64,000 nt of DNA from assembly GCF_009660225.1 (NCBI RefSeq), contig NZ_CP045920.1, forward strand, positions 868,001 through 932,000, written 5' to 3'. Positions 50,830 through 59,718 of the stretch are shown here, one piece after another. This DNA is from Pseudactinotalea sp. HY158. GTDB taxonomy: Bacteria > Actinomycetota > Actinomycetes > Actinomycetales > Beutenbergiaceae. The stretch's first letter is position 1, and the number at the start of each line of letters is the position of its first letter. The translations under genes were made by a program, and so were the position numbers. Under the pieces are notes generated by a model. The model had not been told where the DNA came from, did no database searches, and was given only the letters and a program-made list of their open reading frames with translations.

Positions 50830-52902
50830 GTGACCGACGGCTTCGAACGTCCTGGCGATGATGTGCCGGACGATGAGACACAGGTCCTTCCCGCGGTGTC
50901 GGGTCCAGCCCCCGCCGACACGGCAGACACAGCCGACACGGCCGACACGGCCGATGTAGTCGACACGGCCGACACGGACGCTCCTGCCGATTCTGTCACC
51001 ACGGCCGCCCTGCCACTCCTCGGCCCGGCGGCGGCCGGCCCGCAGTCCGAGCACGTGCCCGCTCCCGAACCCGAGATCGCAGGCGAGGCCGAGACGATGC
51101 CCCCGACGCCCCCCACGGCACAAACCTCACAGCCGGCACAGACGCGACCCGTCCGGCGGCGCGGACGCCGGATCGGCCTGGTGAGCGGCATCGTCGTGTT
51201 CGTGCTCGCGGCCGCCTACCTCGGGGCCGCCTGGTACTTCAGCGACCGGGTCCCCTCGGGCACCACGGTCGCCGGGGTGGACATCGCCGGCCAGGCCCGC
51301 ACGGACGCGATCACCGCCCTCGAGGACTCGCTCGCCGAGATCGTCGCCGCCCCCATTCCGGTCGTCCTCGGGACACCGGAGGAGGACGCCTCGTCGAGCC
51401 TCGACGCGGGGGAGGAACGCGCCTCCCAGATCGACCCGGACGCCTTCACGTTCGATGCCGCCGCGACCGTCGACTCCCTCATCGGCTTCTCCCTGGAGCC
51501 CGGACGACTCCTCGACCACCTCTTCGGCGGCGGAGCGGTGGATCCGGTGACCCGGGTCGACACCGAGGCGGTCACGGCGGCCGTCGAGGCGCTGGCCCCC
51601 GACCTGCAGATCCCCCCGGTCGAGGGCTCGATCGAGCTCTCGGACGGCGCGGCGAACGTGACCGCTCCCGAGAACGGCGTCGACGTCGACGTCCCCGCCT
51701 CGGTCGACCTGCTCAGCGACGACTGGCTCACCGGCCGGCGGCCCTTCACGCTGCCCGTGGTGAGCGTCTCCCCGACCATCGACTCCGACGAGATCGACCG
51801 GGCGATGGCACAGCTCGTGGATCCGATCCTCTCCGGTCCGATCACCGTGCACCTCGCCGACGAGGCGACGGTCGAGCTCACCCCCGCGGACCTCACCGCC
51901 GTGGCACACATCGTCGCCGACGGCGACCGGCTCACGCTCGAGGTGATGGAGACCGAGGCGAGCGACCTGGTCGGCGAGCGGGCGTCGTCCATAGGCAAGA
52001 CCGCCCAGGACGCCCGGATCGTGATCGAGGGCGGCAAGCCCACGATCGTCCCCAGCAAGACGGGGGCCGGCGTGGATCCGGCCGAGCTCGCCGGCCTCAT
52101 CTCGGCGGCCGCGACGGCGACCGGCGACGGGCGCGAGGCCACGCTCGACCTGGCCACGACCGAACCGGAGTTCACGACCGAGGACGCCGAGAAGCTCAAG
52201 GTCACGGAGCGCGTGTCCTACTTCTCCACGCCGATGCCGTACAACCCCGTGCGCACCCAGAACCTGCTCACCGGCACGAAGAAGGTGACGAACACCCTCG
52301 TCAAGCCCGGTGAGACGTTCTCGCTCATCGACGCCCTCGGCCCGATCGACGCGGCCCACGGATACACCTCGTCGGGGGTCGTGGTGAGCGGTTTCGCGAC
52401 CGAGGCGATGGGCGGCGGGCTCTCGCAGCTGTCGACCACGACCTTCAACGCCGCCTACGAGGCCGGCATGGAGGACGTGAGCCACAAACCGCACTCGCGC
52501 TATTTCAGCCGCTACCCCGAGGGGCGCGAGGCCACGATGTTCGCCCCGTCCCTCGACATGAAGTGGCGCAACAACACCCCCTACGGCGTGCTCGTGCAGG
52601 CCTGGGTCGCCGATTCCAAGACACAGGTCGCGTTCTGGTCCACCCCGTACTGGGACGTGTCGATTCAGACCGGGCCGCGCCGGAACATCACCCCACCCAC
52701 GACCGTCTACAACACGGCCTCGACCTGCGCCCCCGAATCGGGCGGCCAGTCCGGATTCACCGTTCACATCGAGCGCACCGTCTCCCACGACGGCGCGCGC
52801 AACGAGGAGTATTCGGGCGGCTACTCCCACACCTACCAGCCGTGGAACAAGGTCGTGTGCGGGCCGAAGCCGGACCCGGACGACAAGAAGTCGGACGACT
52901 GA
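50830..52902 (+). CDS. VanW family wall-associated protein
   Basis: A 690-residue protein. A cytoplasmic N-terminus of about 115 residues contains a run of A-D-T triplets and acidic/Pro-rich sequence; RRIGLVSGIVVFVLAAAYLGAAWYF is one transmembrane helix; the large outside part holds two peptidoglycan-binding-4-like domains (TTVAGVDIAGQARTDA; APENGVDVDVPASVDLL and VEVMETEASD-like repeats) and the VanW domain (YFSTPMPYNPVRTQNLLTG, KPGETFSLIDALGP, GGGLSQLSTTTFNAAYEAG). These proteins bind or modify cell wall; function is not fixed. GTG 50830 follows GGGAGGG; TAGAAT lies about 40 bases upstream. Confidence 0.87.
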   Translation: MTDGFERPGDDVPDDETQVLPAVSGPAPADTADTADTADTADVVDTADTDAPADSVTTAALPLLGPAAAGPQSEHVPAPEPEIAGEAETMPPTPPTAQTSQPAQTRPVRRRGRRIGLVSGIVVFVLAAAYLGAAWYFSDRVPSGTTVAGVDIAGQARTDAITALEDSLAEIVAAPIPVVLGTPEEDASSSLDAGEERASQIDPDAFTFDAAATVDSLIGFSLEPGRLLDHLFGGGAVDPVTRVDTEAVTAAVEALAPDLQIPPVEGSIELSDGAANVTAPENGVDVDVPASVDLLSDDWLTGRRPFTLPVVSVSPTIDSDEIDRAMAQLVDPILSGPITVHLADEATVELTPADLTAVAHIVADGDRLTLEVMETEASDLVGERASSIGKTAQDARIVIEGGKPTIVPSKTGAGVDPAELAGLISAAATATGDGREATLDLATTEPEFTTEDAEKLKVTERVSYFSTPMPYNPVRTQNLLTGTKKVTNTLVKPGETFSLIDALGPIDAAHGYTSSGVVVSGFATEAMGGGLSQLSTTTFNAAYEAGMEDVSHKPHSRYFSRYPEGREATMFAPSLDMKWRNNTPYGVLVQAWVADSKTQVAFWSTPYWDVSIQTGPRRNITPPTTVYNTASTCAPESGGQSGFTVHIERTVSHDGARNEEYSGGYSHTYQPWNKVVCGPKPDPDDKKSDD

Positions 52903-52909
52903 GAGGCCG

Positions 52910-53158
52910 TCAGGCCGGGCCACCGGGCTCGGTCGGATCGGGGTGGCGGGGTCGACGCACGGGCGCGGGCGGCACGAGCTTGGCGTGGGTGATGAGCTCG
53001 CCCGGAACGGCCACCGGGCCGCGCTTCGTGGCGATCTCGACGCCGGAAGCATCGACGCGCAGGACGACCCCGAGCGCGTCGGTCACGCCGCCGGGGATGC
53101 GATAACGAACGACGACTCGACTGCCCACGGGCCAGGTGGCCCACCCCGCGTTACCCAT
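52910..53158 (-). CDS. small SH3-like domain protein
   Basis: An 82-residue protein: WPVGSRVVVRYRIPGGVTDALGVVLRVDASGVEIATKRGPVAVPGELITHAKLVPPAP. The segment resembles the SH3-like N-terminal domain found before GNAT domains in actinobacterial proteins (Rv0428c type), here alone. A Pro/Arg-rich tail follows. ATG 53158; divergent from ferredoxin and convergent with the vanW-like gene. Probably a nucleic-acid or protein-binding module; function unknown. Confidence 0.6.
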   Translation of the reverse strand: MGNAGWATWPVGSRVVVRYRIPGGVTDALGVVLRVDASGVEIATKRGPVAVPGELITHAKLVPPAPVRRPRHPDPTEPGGPA

Positions 53159-53213
53159 GGTGCGATACTAGGGGCGGTGTTCCGCTGGCGTCGCGTGAGA
53201 AGGAGGACCACTC

Positions 53214-53549
53214 GTGACCTACATAATCGCTGAGCCATGCGTGGATGTGAAGGACAAGGCGTGCGTCGACGAATGTCCGGTGGACTGCATCTACGAGGGC
53301 GAACGGATGCTGTACATCCACCCCGACGAGTGCGTGGACTGCGGTGCCTGTGAGCCCGTGTGCCCGGTCGAGGCGATCTACTACGAGGACGATGTGCCCG
53401 AGCAGTGGAGCGGCTACTACGACGTGAACGTCGACTTCTTCGACGAGCTGGGCTCGCCGGGGGGTGCCGCGAAGCTCGGCCTCATCCCGACCGATCACCC
53501 GGTCGTGGCGGCGCTGCCGGCGGGCGTGAACGACCACCTCACGTCCTGA
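53214..53549 (+). CDS. fdxA: ferredoxin (7Fe, FdxA-type)
   Basis: A 111-residue ferredoxin: MTYIIAEPCVDVKDKACVDECPVDCIYEG, then HPDECVDCGACEPVCPVEAIYYEDDVPEQW. The first cysteine group lacks one Cys of a standard motif and binds 3Fe-4S; CVDCGACEPVCP binds 4Fe-4S, the FdxA pattern of actinobacteria. It carries electrons in the cytoplasm. GTG 53214 follows GAAGGAGG. It shares one base with dapC (TGATG), a common actinobacterial neighbour. Confidence 0.95.
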   Translation: MTYIIAEPCVDVKDKACVDECPVDCIYEGERMLYIHPDECVDCGACEPVCPVEAIYYEDDVPEQWSGYYDVNVDFFDELGSPGGAAKLGLIPTDHPVVAALPAGVNDHLTS

Positions 53550-54661
53550 TGGGGTTCGCGGCCTTCGACGAGGGCTATCCGTGGGACGAGTTGCGCCCGT
53601 ACGCCGAGACGGCGCGGGCCCACCCGGGCGGGATCGTCGACCTGTCGATCGGCACGCCGGTCGATCCGACCCCGCTCGCGATCCAGGCCGCCCTGCGGGA
53701 GGCGGCCGATTCGCCCGGGTACCCGACCGTGGCCGGGTCGCTCGAGCTGCGGGAGGCGATGGCGGCCTGGTGGGCGCGGCGCCGGCGCACCGAGGTCGAC
53801 GAGACCGCCGTGCTCCCCACGATCGGCTCGAAGGAGTTCGTGGGGCTGCTGCCCTCGATGCTCGGGATCGGCCCGGGCGACGCGGTGGTCATCCCGACCG
53901 TCGCCTACCCGACCTACGCCGTGGGGGCGCGGCTGGCGGGGGCGAGCGTGGTGCCCGCCGACGACCCCCAGGAGTGGGCGGGGCGCGCGGACGTGCGGCT
54001 CGTGTGGATCAACTCGCCCTCGAACCCGACCGGCGCCGTGATCCCCGCCGAGCACCAGGCCCGCATCGTCGCCGCGGCCCGGGAGGTCGGGGCGGTCGTG
54101 GCGGCCGACGAGTGCTACGCCGAGCTGCCCTGGAACGAGCCGTGGACCTCCCACGGGGTGCCGTGCCTGCTCGAGGACGCGGTGAGCGGCGGTGACCACA
54201 CCGGTCTGCTCGCCGCGTACTCGCTGTCGAAGCAGTCGAACCTGGCCGGATACCGGGCCGCGTTCGTGGCCGGGGACCCGGAGCTCATCGCCCGGCTCAC
54301 GCTGCTGCGGCGCCACCTCGGGATGATGCTGCCCGCGCCCGTGCAGGCCGCGATGCTCACGGCGCTGACCGAGACCTCCCACGTGCTCGACCAGCGGCGG
54401 ATCTACCTGCACCGGCGTGAGCGGCTGCTCGGGGCGCTCGAGCGGGCCGGCTACGGCGTGGACCACTCGGATGCGGGCCTGTACCTGTGGGCGCGCAAGG
54501 GCGGCCGCACGACCTGGGACCTCGTGGGCGACCTCGCCGAGCTCGGCATCCTCGTGGGGCCGGGGACCTTCTACGGCCCTGGCGGTGAGGGGTATGTGCG
54601 CATCGCCCTGAGCGCGACTGACGAACGCATCACAGCCGCCGCCGCGCGCCTGGGCGCCTAG
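53549..54661 (+). CDS. dapC: succinyldiaminopimelate transaminase
   Basis: A 370-residue class-I PLP aminotransferase: VDLSIGTPVDPTP, SPGYPTVAGSLELREAMAAW, TIGSKEFVGLLP, WINSPSNPTGAV (PLP-binding NP..P), ADECYAEL and AYSLSKQSNLAGYRAAF with the Schiff-base lysine (SLSKQSN). The SKQSNLAGYR form is specific for DapC, which makes N-succinyl-LL-diaminopimelate for lysine and peptidoglycan. ATG 53549 overlaps the ferredoxin stop. No defect is seen. Confidence 0.94.
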   Translation: MGFAAFDEGYPWDELRPYAETARAHPGGIVDLSIGTPVDPTPLAIQAALREAADSPGYPTVAGSLELREAMAAWWARRRRTEVDETAVLPTIGSKEFVGLLPSMLGIGPGDAVVIPTVAYPTYAVGARLAGASVVPADDPQEWAGRADVRLVWINSPSNPTGAVIPAEHQARIVAAAREVGAVVAADECYAELPWNEPWTSHGVPCLLEDAVSGGDHTGLLAAYSLSKQSNLAGYRAAFVAGDPELIARLTLLRRHLGMMLPAPVQAAMLTALTETSHVLDQRRIYLHRRERLLGALERAGYGVDHSDAGLYLWARKGGRTTWDLVGDLAELGILVGPGTFYGPGGEGYVRIALSATDERITAAAARLGA

Positions 54662-54672
54662 ATTCGAAGGGC

Positions 54673-54692
54673 TAGAATCGACCGGAGATTCT
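54673..54692 (+). promoter_or_regulatory. gltA promoter with inverted repeat
   Basis: TAGAAT (54673-54678) is a good -10 hexamer. AGAATC-N7-GATTCT (54674-54692) is a perfect inverted repeat overlapping it. The site lies 25 bases before the chosen start codon; an unidentified repressor could bind. Confidence 0.45.
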
Positions 54693-54716
54693 GGCTGACC
54701 AATGAAGGGTTCATCT

Positions 54717-56015
54717 ATGTCCGAGACACCGCTCACGCCCGCGACGTTCCGAGTGGACGACAAGGAACTCGAGTTTCGGCGGGTGGCCGCGGTAGAGGGC
54801 AACGACGGTGTTGTCATCTCCAATCTGCTCAAGGAGACCGGGCTGGTCACCCTCGACCTGGGCTTCGGCAACACCGCGAACACCGAATCGAAGATCACCT
54901 ACATCGACGGCGGCGCCGGCATCCTGCGCTACCGCGGCTACCCGATCGACCAGCTCGCCGAGTCCTCGACCTTCCTCGAGACCGCCTACCTGCTCATCAA
55001 CGGCGAACTCCCCACCGGGAGCGAGCTCGAGGCGTTCACCGAGCGCATCAACCGCCACACCCTCCTGCACGAGAACTTCCAGAAGTTCTTCACCGCCTTC
55101 CCGCTCGACGCGCACCCCATGTCGATCCTGCAGGCGGGCATCGCGGGCCTGAGCACGTACTACGAGCACACCCTCGACCCCTACGACCCGGAGCAGCTCG
55201 AGCTCGCCACGGTGCTGCTGCTGGCGAAGGTGCCGACGATGATCGCGAACATCGCCAAGCGCGCCACCGGCCTGCCGCAGCTCTACCCGGACGTGAACAA
55301 GGGCTACATCGAGGACTTCCTGCGGATGACCTTCGGCCTGCCCTTCCAGAACGCCGACCCGGACCCGGTGCTCGTGCGGGCGCTCGACATGCTGCTCATC
55401 CTCCACGCCGACCACGAGCAGAACTGCTCCGCCTCGACCGTGCGCATGGTCGGCTCGGCGGACGCGAACATCTTCTCCTCCGTCTCGGCGGGGATCGGGG
55501 CGCTCTCCGGCCCGCTGCACGGCGGCGCGAACGAGGCCGTGCTCGCGATGCTCAACCGCATCCACGACTCGGACGACGACGTCGACACCTTCATGACGAA
55601 GGTGAAGAACAAGGAGAGCGGCGTGCGCCTCATGGGCTTCGGCCACCGGGTGTACAAGAACTACGACCCGCGCGCGGCCATCGTCAAGAAGTCCGCCGAC
55701 GAGGTGCTCGCCAAGCTCGGGGTCTCCGACCCGCTCCTCGACATCGCCCGCGAGCTCGAGGAGATCGCGCTGAGCGACGACTACTTCATCGAGCGCAAGC
55801 TCTACCCGAACGTCGACTTCTACACCGGCCTCATCTACAAGGCCATGGGCTTCCCGACCTCGCTCTTCACTCCGCTCTTCGCCCTCGGGCGCATGCCGGG
55901 TTGGATCGCCCAGTACCGCGAGATGATCACGGACCCGACCAAGCGGATCGGCCGGCCGCGGCAGGTCTACACCGGGGCCGCCGAGCGCGAGTACGTGGCG
56001 ATCGACGCCCGCTGA
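54717..56015 (+). CDS. gltA: citrate synthase
   Basis: A 432-residue type II citrate synthase: ITYIDGGAGILRYRGYPIDQLAESSTFLE, HADHEQNCSASTVRMVGSADAN (His), GALSGPLHGGANEAVL (His), MGFGHRVYKNYDPRA (His and substrate arginines) and NVDFYTGLIYKAMGFP (Asp). It condenses acetyl-CoA with oxaloacetate. ATG 54717 (MSETPLTP) is chosen with AAGGG upstream; ATG 54702 would add five residues. A strong hairpin follows. Confidence 0.97.
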   Translation: MSETPLTPATFRVDDKELEFRRVAAVEGNDGVVISNLLKETGLVTLDLGFGNTANTESKITYIDGGAGILRYRGYPIDQLAESSTFLETAYLLINGELPTGSELEAFTERINRHTLLHENFQKFFTAFPLDAHPMSILQAGIAGLSTYYEHTLDPYDPEQLELATVLLLAKVPTMIANIAKRATGLPQLYPDVNKGYIEDFLRMTFGLPFQNADPDPVLVRALDMLLILHADHEQNCSASTVRMVGSADANIFSSVSAGIGALSGPLHGGANEAVLAMLNRIHDSDDDVDTFMTKVKNKESGVRLMGFGHRVYKNYDPRAAIVKKSADEVLAKLGVSDPLLDIARELEEIALSDDYFIERKLYPNVDFYTGLIYKAMGFPTSLFTPLFALGRMPGWIAQYREMITDPTKRIGRPRQVYTGAAEREYVAIDAR

Positions 56016-56030
56016 CGGCGCGCCGCCTCG

Positions 56031-56075
56031 AGCGGGGACGGTCGCCCACCTCCGGTGTGGGTGGGCGTCCCCGCT
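56031..56075 (+). terminator. hairpin after gltA
   Basis: AGCGGGGACG at 56031-56040 pairs with CGTCCCCGCT at 56066-56075, and an inner CCCACC/GGTGGG-like helix extends the stem. No U-tract follows. It stands 16 bases after the stop codon and is the likely gltA terminator. Confidence 0.65.
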
Positions 56076-56105
56076 GCTCGTGGGGATGATGGATTCCGTT
56101 CGATC

Positions 56106-56141
56106 TGGACGGGAAGTAGTCAACTAGCTACAATGTCTCAC
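56106..56141 (+). promoter_or_regulatory. promoter of GH110-like gene (leaderless)
   Basis: TGGACG (56106-56111) and TACAAT (56129-56134) are 17 bp apart. The ATG at 56142 is seven bases after the -10, so the mRNA is probably leaderless. A small TAGT-CA-ACTA inverted repeat lies between the hexamers. Confidence 0.5.
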
Positions 56142-59100
56142 ATGTATGAACACAATGAGGTGCGACGTCATTCGAGTCGTGGCCGACACGCCCGCGGAAT
56201 CGTCGGCATGACCGGGATCGCGGCGCTGCTGGCCGTTCCGTTCGTCGCCGGTCCGGCCACCGCCGCGCCCGACCTGCTCGATCCGGCGGAGCTGAACGTG
56301 ACCACGGTCGGATACACCGCGGACGAGCCCGCCGAGCGCGACGAGGCGGCGCTCCCGCGGCACGCCGACCAGCGCACGGTGGTCGACGTGACCGCCTTCG
56401 GGGCCGACCCGACGGGGGCGGAGGACTCCGCTGCGGCGATCCGCGACGCCTTCGCCCATGCGCGCGGGATCGACGGGCCGGTGACGATCTCCTTCCCCTG
56501 CGGGCAGTACCGCATCTACCCCGAGGCCACCGAGAAGCGCGAGCTGTACGTGTCGAACACGGTCGGCACCGACGCGTCCGTGCGCGAGAAGAGCATCGCG
56601 ATGCTCATCGAGGGCATGGACGACGTGATCGTCGAGGGGAACGGCTCCCAGCTGACCTTCCACGGCAAGCAGAGTCAGTTCGCCGTCATCGACTCGACGG
56701 ACGTGACGATCCGAGACCTCGGTACCGACTGGTACGCGCCCGGCACGCTCGACCTGACCGTCGTGGACACCGGTGTCGAGGACGGTCACGGCTACCGCGA
56801 CATCCGTGTGCCCGCGGGCGTCGAGTACACGCTGACCGGAGCCACCGCCACCTTCACGGGCGAAAAGAGCCCCGTGAGCGGCGAGCCGTATTGGACGTTC
56901 AGCCCCGGAGACACACGGGCGGGCCACAATCAGATCCGCGACCTGCTCACCGGCCACACCCGGCGGTCGGGCCTGCCGATCTGGACGGCCTCTCGGTCGG
57001 TCACCGAGGTGTCGCCCGGTCTCCTGCGGGTGAGCTACGACTCCACGACCGCTCCCGGCGACGGCGCTCACGTCTACGAGATGCGCCACACCCAACGCGA
57101 CCACCCGGGGGCCTTCATCTGGCAGTCGGAGCGTACCGCCGTGGACTCGGTCGACTTCCACTATCTTCACGGGTTCGGAATCGTCGGGCAGCTGACCACC
57201 GACGTCTCGTTCGACCGAGTCCGCATGATCACGGATCCGGGCACCTGGCGATCGACCGCGGGCTTCGCCGACTTCATTCAGATGTCGGGCGTCGCGGGCA
57301 CGGTGCAGATCACCAACTCGCTCTTCGACAACCCGCACGACGACCCGTTCAACATCCACGGCACCTATGTGCAGGTGACCGACGTCGACCGCGCCGCTCG
57401 GCAGGTCACCCTGCGATACATGCACAACGAGACCGCCGGGTTCCCGCAGTACTACGAGGGAGACGAGCTGCGATTCGTCGAGAAGTCGACCATGCTGCCG
57501 GTGGCGGGCGGCACTGCGACGGTGACCGCCGTCGACGGCCCGAGCGGGCGGGACCACGAGCGAGACCTGACCACGATGACGGTGACCCTCGACGGCGAGA
57601 TCCCCGCGGAGGTGACGCCCGGTCAGTACGTGGCCGAGAATCTCACCTACACGCCGGACGTCTACCTCGCGGGGAATACGTTCCGCTCGGTGCCCACCCG
57701 CGGCATCCTCGTGACCACGCCCGGTGAGGTCGTGATCGAGCGCAACCACTTCGACCAGATGAACATGGCGTCGATCTTCATCTCGGCCGACGCCGCGAGC
57801 TGGTACGAGTCCAGCGCGGTCGAGGACGTGACCATCCGTAACAACATCTTCGACCGGCCCGCGAGCAACTGGGGCGCGATCTTCATCGAGCCGACGAACA
57901 GTGCCACCGAACCGGGCCGAACCGTTCACAGCGGTATCGACATCACCGCCAACCGGTTCGCGCTGCTGCCGAACGGGCGCCTCGTGGACGCGAAGTCGGT
58001 CACCGGTCTGACCTTCACCCGCAATCTCGTGCAGCACTGGGCACCGACGGAGCCGGTGACCGAGACGTCCTCGCAGGCGCTCTTCCGCTTCCGTGGCAGC
58101 GCGGATATCGACATCTCCGCAAACACCTACGCCGAAGGGTTCAATCTCCGCGCGGACACCTCCGGAATGGATGCCGCCGAGGTGGCCGGGGGAGAGGTGA
58201 GCGTCAACAGCGATCACCTCCTCGCTCCCGAGGGTGACCGCGCCGTCTTCGCGCCCGGGATGAGCCTCGTGCGTGAGGACGACGGCCGCTGGTCCGCCCT
58301 CGACGAGGCGTCGATCTCGCTCGCCGCGGGATCGGCCGGGCTGTGGGCCACGCAGAACGCGGCCACCAACATCGTGCTCGCCGACGGCGACGCCGGCGGC
58401 ATCGAGGAGGCGATCGTCAAACTCGAGGGAACCACGGCGAGTGGCTACGAGGAGGCCGGGCTCATCCTCTACACGGACGACGACAACTACGTCGCCGTGC
58501 AGCGCAAGCACGACGGCGGGAGCCCGAAGCTGGCGGTCGTGACGGAGGAGGCCGGCAGTCCGAACGAGGACGGCCGGATCGCCGACCCGGGAACGACGGA
58601 CCTGTGGCTCAAGCTCACGCGCGACGGCAACGACATCACCGGTTCCTACTCCACCGACGGCACGGCGTTCACGCCGATCCGAACGGTGACGAACGCGGCC
58701 GCCGCCACGGGCCGCGCGGGGGTGCTCGGGGTCGGATCCAGCTCGGCGGGAACGGCCTTCACGTTCACGGATCTGACGATCGACGGGGTGCAGCGGCCGT
58801 TCTTCGCCTCCGTGCCCGAGCGGCAGGAGCCGTCGACGGCCGCGCCGCTCGACCAGGCGCACTGGACCGGAGCGACCTTCGAGGAGGGCGCCTCCCCGCT
58901 CACGTGGTTCGGACGCACGGGCCCGGATGTGACCGAGGTGTCGGCGAGCTTCGCGCCGGCAGTGGGGGTCTCGCTCGACCAGGTGCTGCTCAACAGTGAG
59001 GTCGTCACGGCGGCGGCCGGTGACTACCGGTTCCCGCTCGCCGCGGGGCCGAACGTCGTGGAGGTGCACACCTCCGACGACGCCGGCCGGGCGCAGACCT

Positions 59101-59522
59101 ACCGTTGGGTCGTCCTCTCCGACCTCCCCGCGAAGGCCCCGGGCAGCGGCGTCGAGTGCACGAACCCCGATCCGGACCCGGAGCCGACCACGGACCCGAC
59201 GACCGACCCGGAGCCGACGACGGATCCCGAGCCGACGACGGACCCGGAGCCGACGACGGATCCCGAGCCGACGACGGACCCGACCACGGATCCCGAGCCG
59301 ACGACCGACCCCGACCCGAGCGCCGATTCCGACCCGACGACCGATCCCGAGCCGACCACGGATCCGACGACGCGCCCCTCCGCCGGCGCGGGCTCCGAGG
59401 CGCCGGGCGAGCTTCCCCGGACCGGCACGAGCCCGCTTGTGCGCGACGTGGTCCTGGGTGGCGCGGCAGTGCTGCTCGCCGGGGGCGTCGTGCTCGGCCT
59501 GCGTCGCCGGCTCGCGGGCTGA
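56142..59522 (+). CDS. sortase-anchored GH110-like alpha-1,3-galactosidase
   Basis: A 1126-residue surface protein. A signal peptide (HARGIVGMTGIAALLAVPFV, cleavage near ATAAP) is followed by a right-handed beta-helix region (VVDVTAFGADPTGAEDSAAAI to about 700). NIHGTYVQVTDVDRAA and RYMHNETAGFPQYYEGDELRFV resemble GH110 alpha-1,3-galactosidases that remove terminal Gal from glycans such as blood group B. Residues about 715-900 are a DUF1349/laminin-like beta-sandwich (GLILYTDDDNYVAVQRKHDG). A Pro/Thr/Asp repeat spacer then leads to LPRTG, a hydrophobic helix and RRRLAG, the sortase signal. ATG 56142 fits the -10 box; ATG 56133 lies within it. The family call is by motif resemblance only. Confidence 0.75.
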   Translation: MYEHNEVRRHSSRGRHARGIVGMTGIAALLAVPFVAGPATAAPDLLDPAELNVTTVGYTADEPAERDEAALPRHADQRTVVDVTAFGADPTGAEDSAAAIRDAFAHARGIDGPVTISFPCGQYRIYPEATEKRELYVSNTVGTDASVREKSIAMLIEGMDDVIVEGNGSQLTFHGKQSQFAVIDSTDVTIRDLGTDWYAPGTLDLTVVDTGVEDGHGYRDIRVPAGVEYTLTGATATFTGEKSPVSGEPYWTFSPGDTRAGHNQIRDLLTGHTRRSGLPIWTASRSVTEVSPGLLRVSYDSTTAPGDGAHVYEMRHTQRDHPGAFIWQSERTAVDSVDFHYLHGFGIVGQLTTDVSFDRVRMITDPGTWRSTAGFADFIQMSGVAGTVQITNSLFDNPHDDPFNIHGTYVQVTDVDRAARQVTLRYMHNETAGFPQYYEGDELRFVEKSTMLPVAGGTATVTAVDGPSGRDHERDLTTMTVTLDGEIPAEVTPGQYVAENLTYTPDVYLAGNTFRSVPTRGILVTTPGEVVIERNHFDQMNMASIFISADAASWYESSAVEDVTIRNNIFDRPASNWGAIFIEPTNSATEPGRTVHSGIDITANRFALLPNGRLVDAKSVTGLTFTRNLVQHWAPTEPVTETSSQALFRFRGSADIDISANTYAEGFNLRADTSGMDAAEVAGGEVSVNSDHLLAPEGDRAVFAPGMSLVREDDGRWSALDEASISLAAGSAGLWATQNAATNIVLADGDAGGIEEAIVKLEGTTASGYEEAGLILYTDDDNYVAVQRKHDGGSPKLAVVTEEAGSPNEDGRIADPGTTDLWLKLTRDGNDITGSYSTDGTAFTPIRTVTNAAAATGRAGVLGVGSSSAGTAFTFTDLTIDGVQRPFFASVPERQEPSTAAPLDQAHWTGATFEEGASPLTWFGRTGPDVTEVSASFAPAVGVSLDQVLLNSEVVTAAAGDYRFPLAAGPNVVEVHTSDDAGRAQTYRWVVLSDLPAKAPGSGVECTNPDPDPEPTTDPTTDPEPTTDPEPTTDPEPTTDPEPTTDPTTDPEPTTDPDPSADSDPTTDPEPTTDPTTRPSAGAGSEAPGELPRTGTSPLVRDVVLGGAAVLLAGGVVLGLRRRLAG
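59168..59366 (+). repeat. Pro-Thr-Asp tandem repeat spacer
   Basis: About eleven imperfect copies of the hexapeptide EPTTDP or its TTDP half, ending before the LPRTG sorting signal. It is an extended wall-spanning linker. Repeat units are close to identical at DNA level, so copy number may vary between strains. Confidence 0.85.
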
Positions 59523-59552
59523 CCGAACGCGACTGAACGCGACTGAACGTAC

Positions 59553-59591
59553 CGAGCGCCGCGCCGATCACTTGTGACGGCGTGGCGCTCG
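59553..59591 (+). terminator. hairpin after GH110-like gene
   Basis: CGAGCGCCGCGCCG pairs with CGGCGTGGCGCTCG with one mismatch around an 11-base loop. It follows the stop codon by 31 bases and precedes the sialidase promoter. Confidence 0.65.
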
Positions 59592-59610
59592 TTGCGTTCA
59601 CGATCCGTCA

Positions 59611-59639
59611 TTGACTGACGTCCGCCGTGGACATATGAT
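59611..59639 (+). promoter_or_regulatory. sialidase promoter, near consensus
   Basis: TTGACT (59611-59616) and TATGAT (59634-59639) are exactly 17 bp apart, an excellent vegetative promoter. GGTTCA-N30-TGAACC (59646-59687) lies across the predicted start point and could be an operator for a sugar-responsive repressor. Confidence 0.65.
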
Positions 59640-59718
59640 CACCGTGGTTCAAGTTGCCACGTCATCCGCTGTGCACTCGTGTGAACCGGCTGACCCACCC
59701 CGATGATGAGGATGCTCG

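Noticed and set aside
59168-59366. Repeat array as a possible CRISPR
   Set aside because: Short in-frame units encoding a Pro/Thr/Asp linker before an LPRTG signal; no unique spacers.
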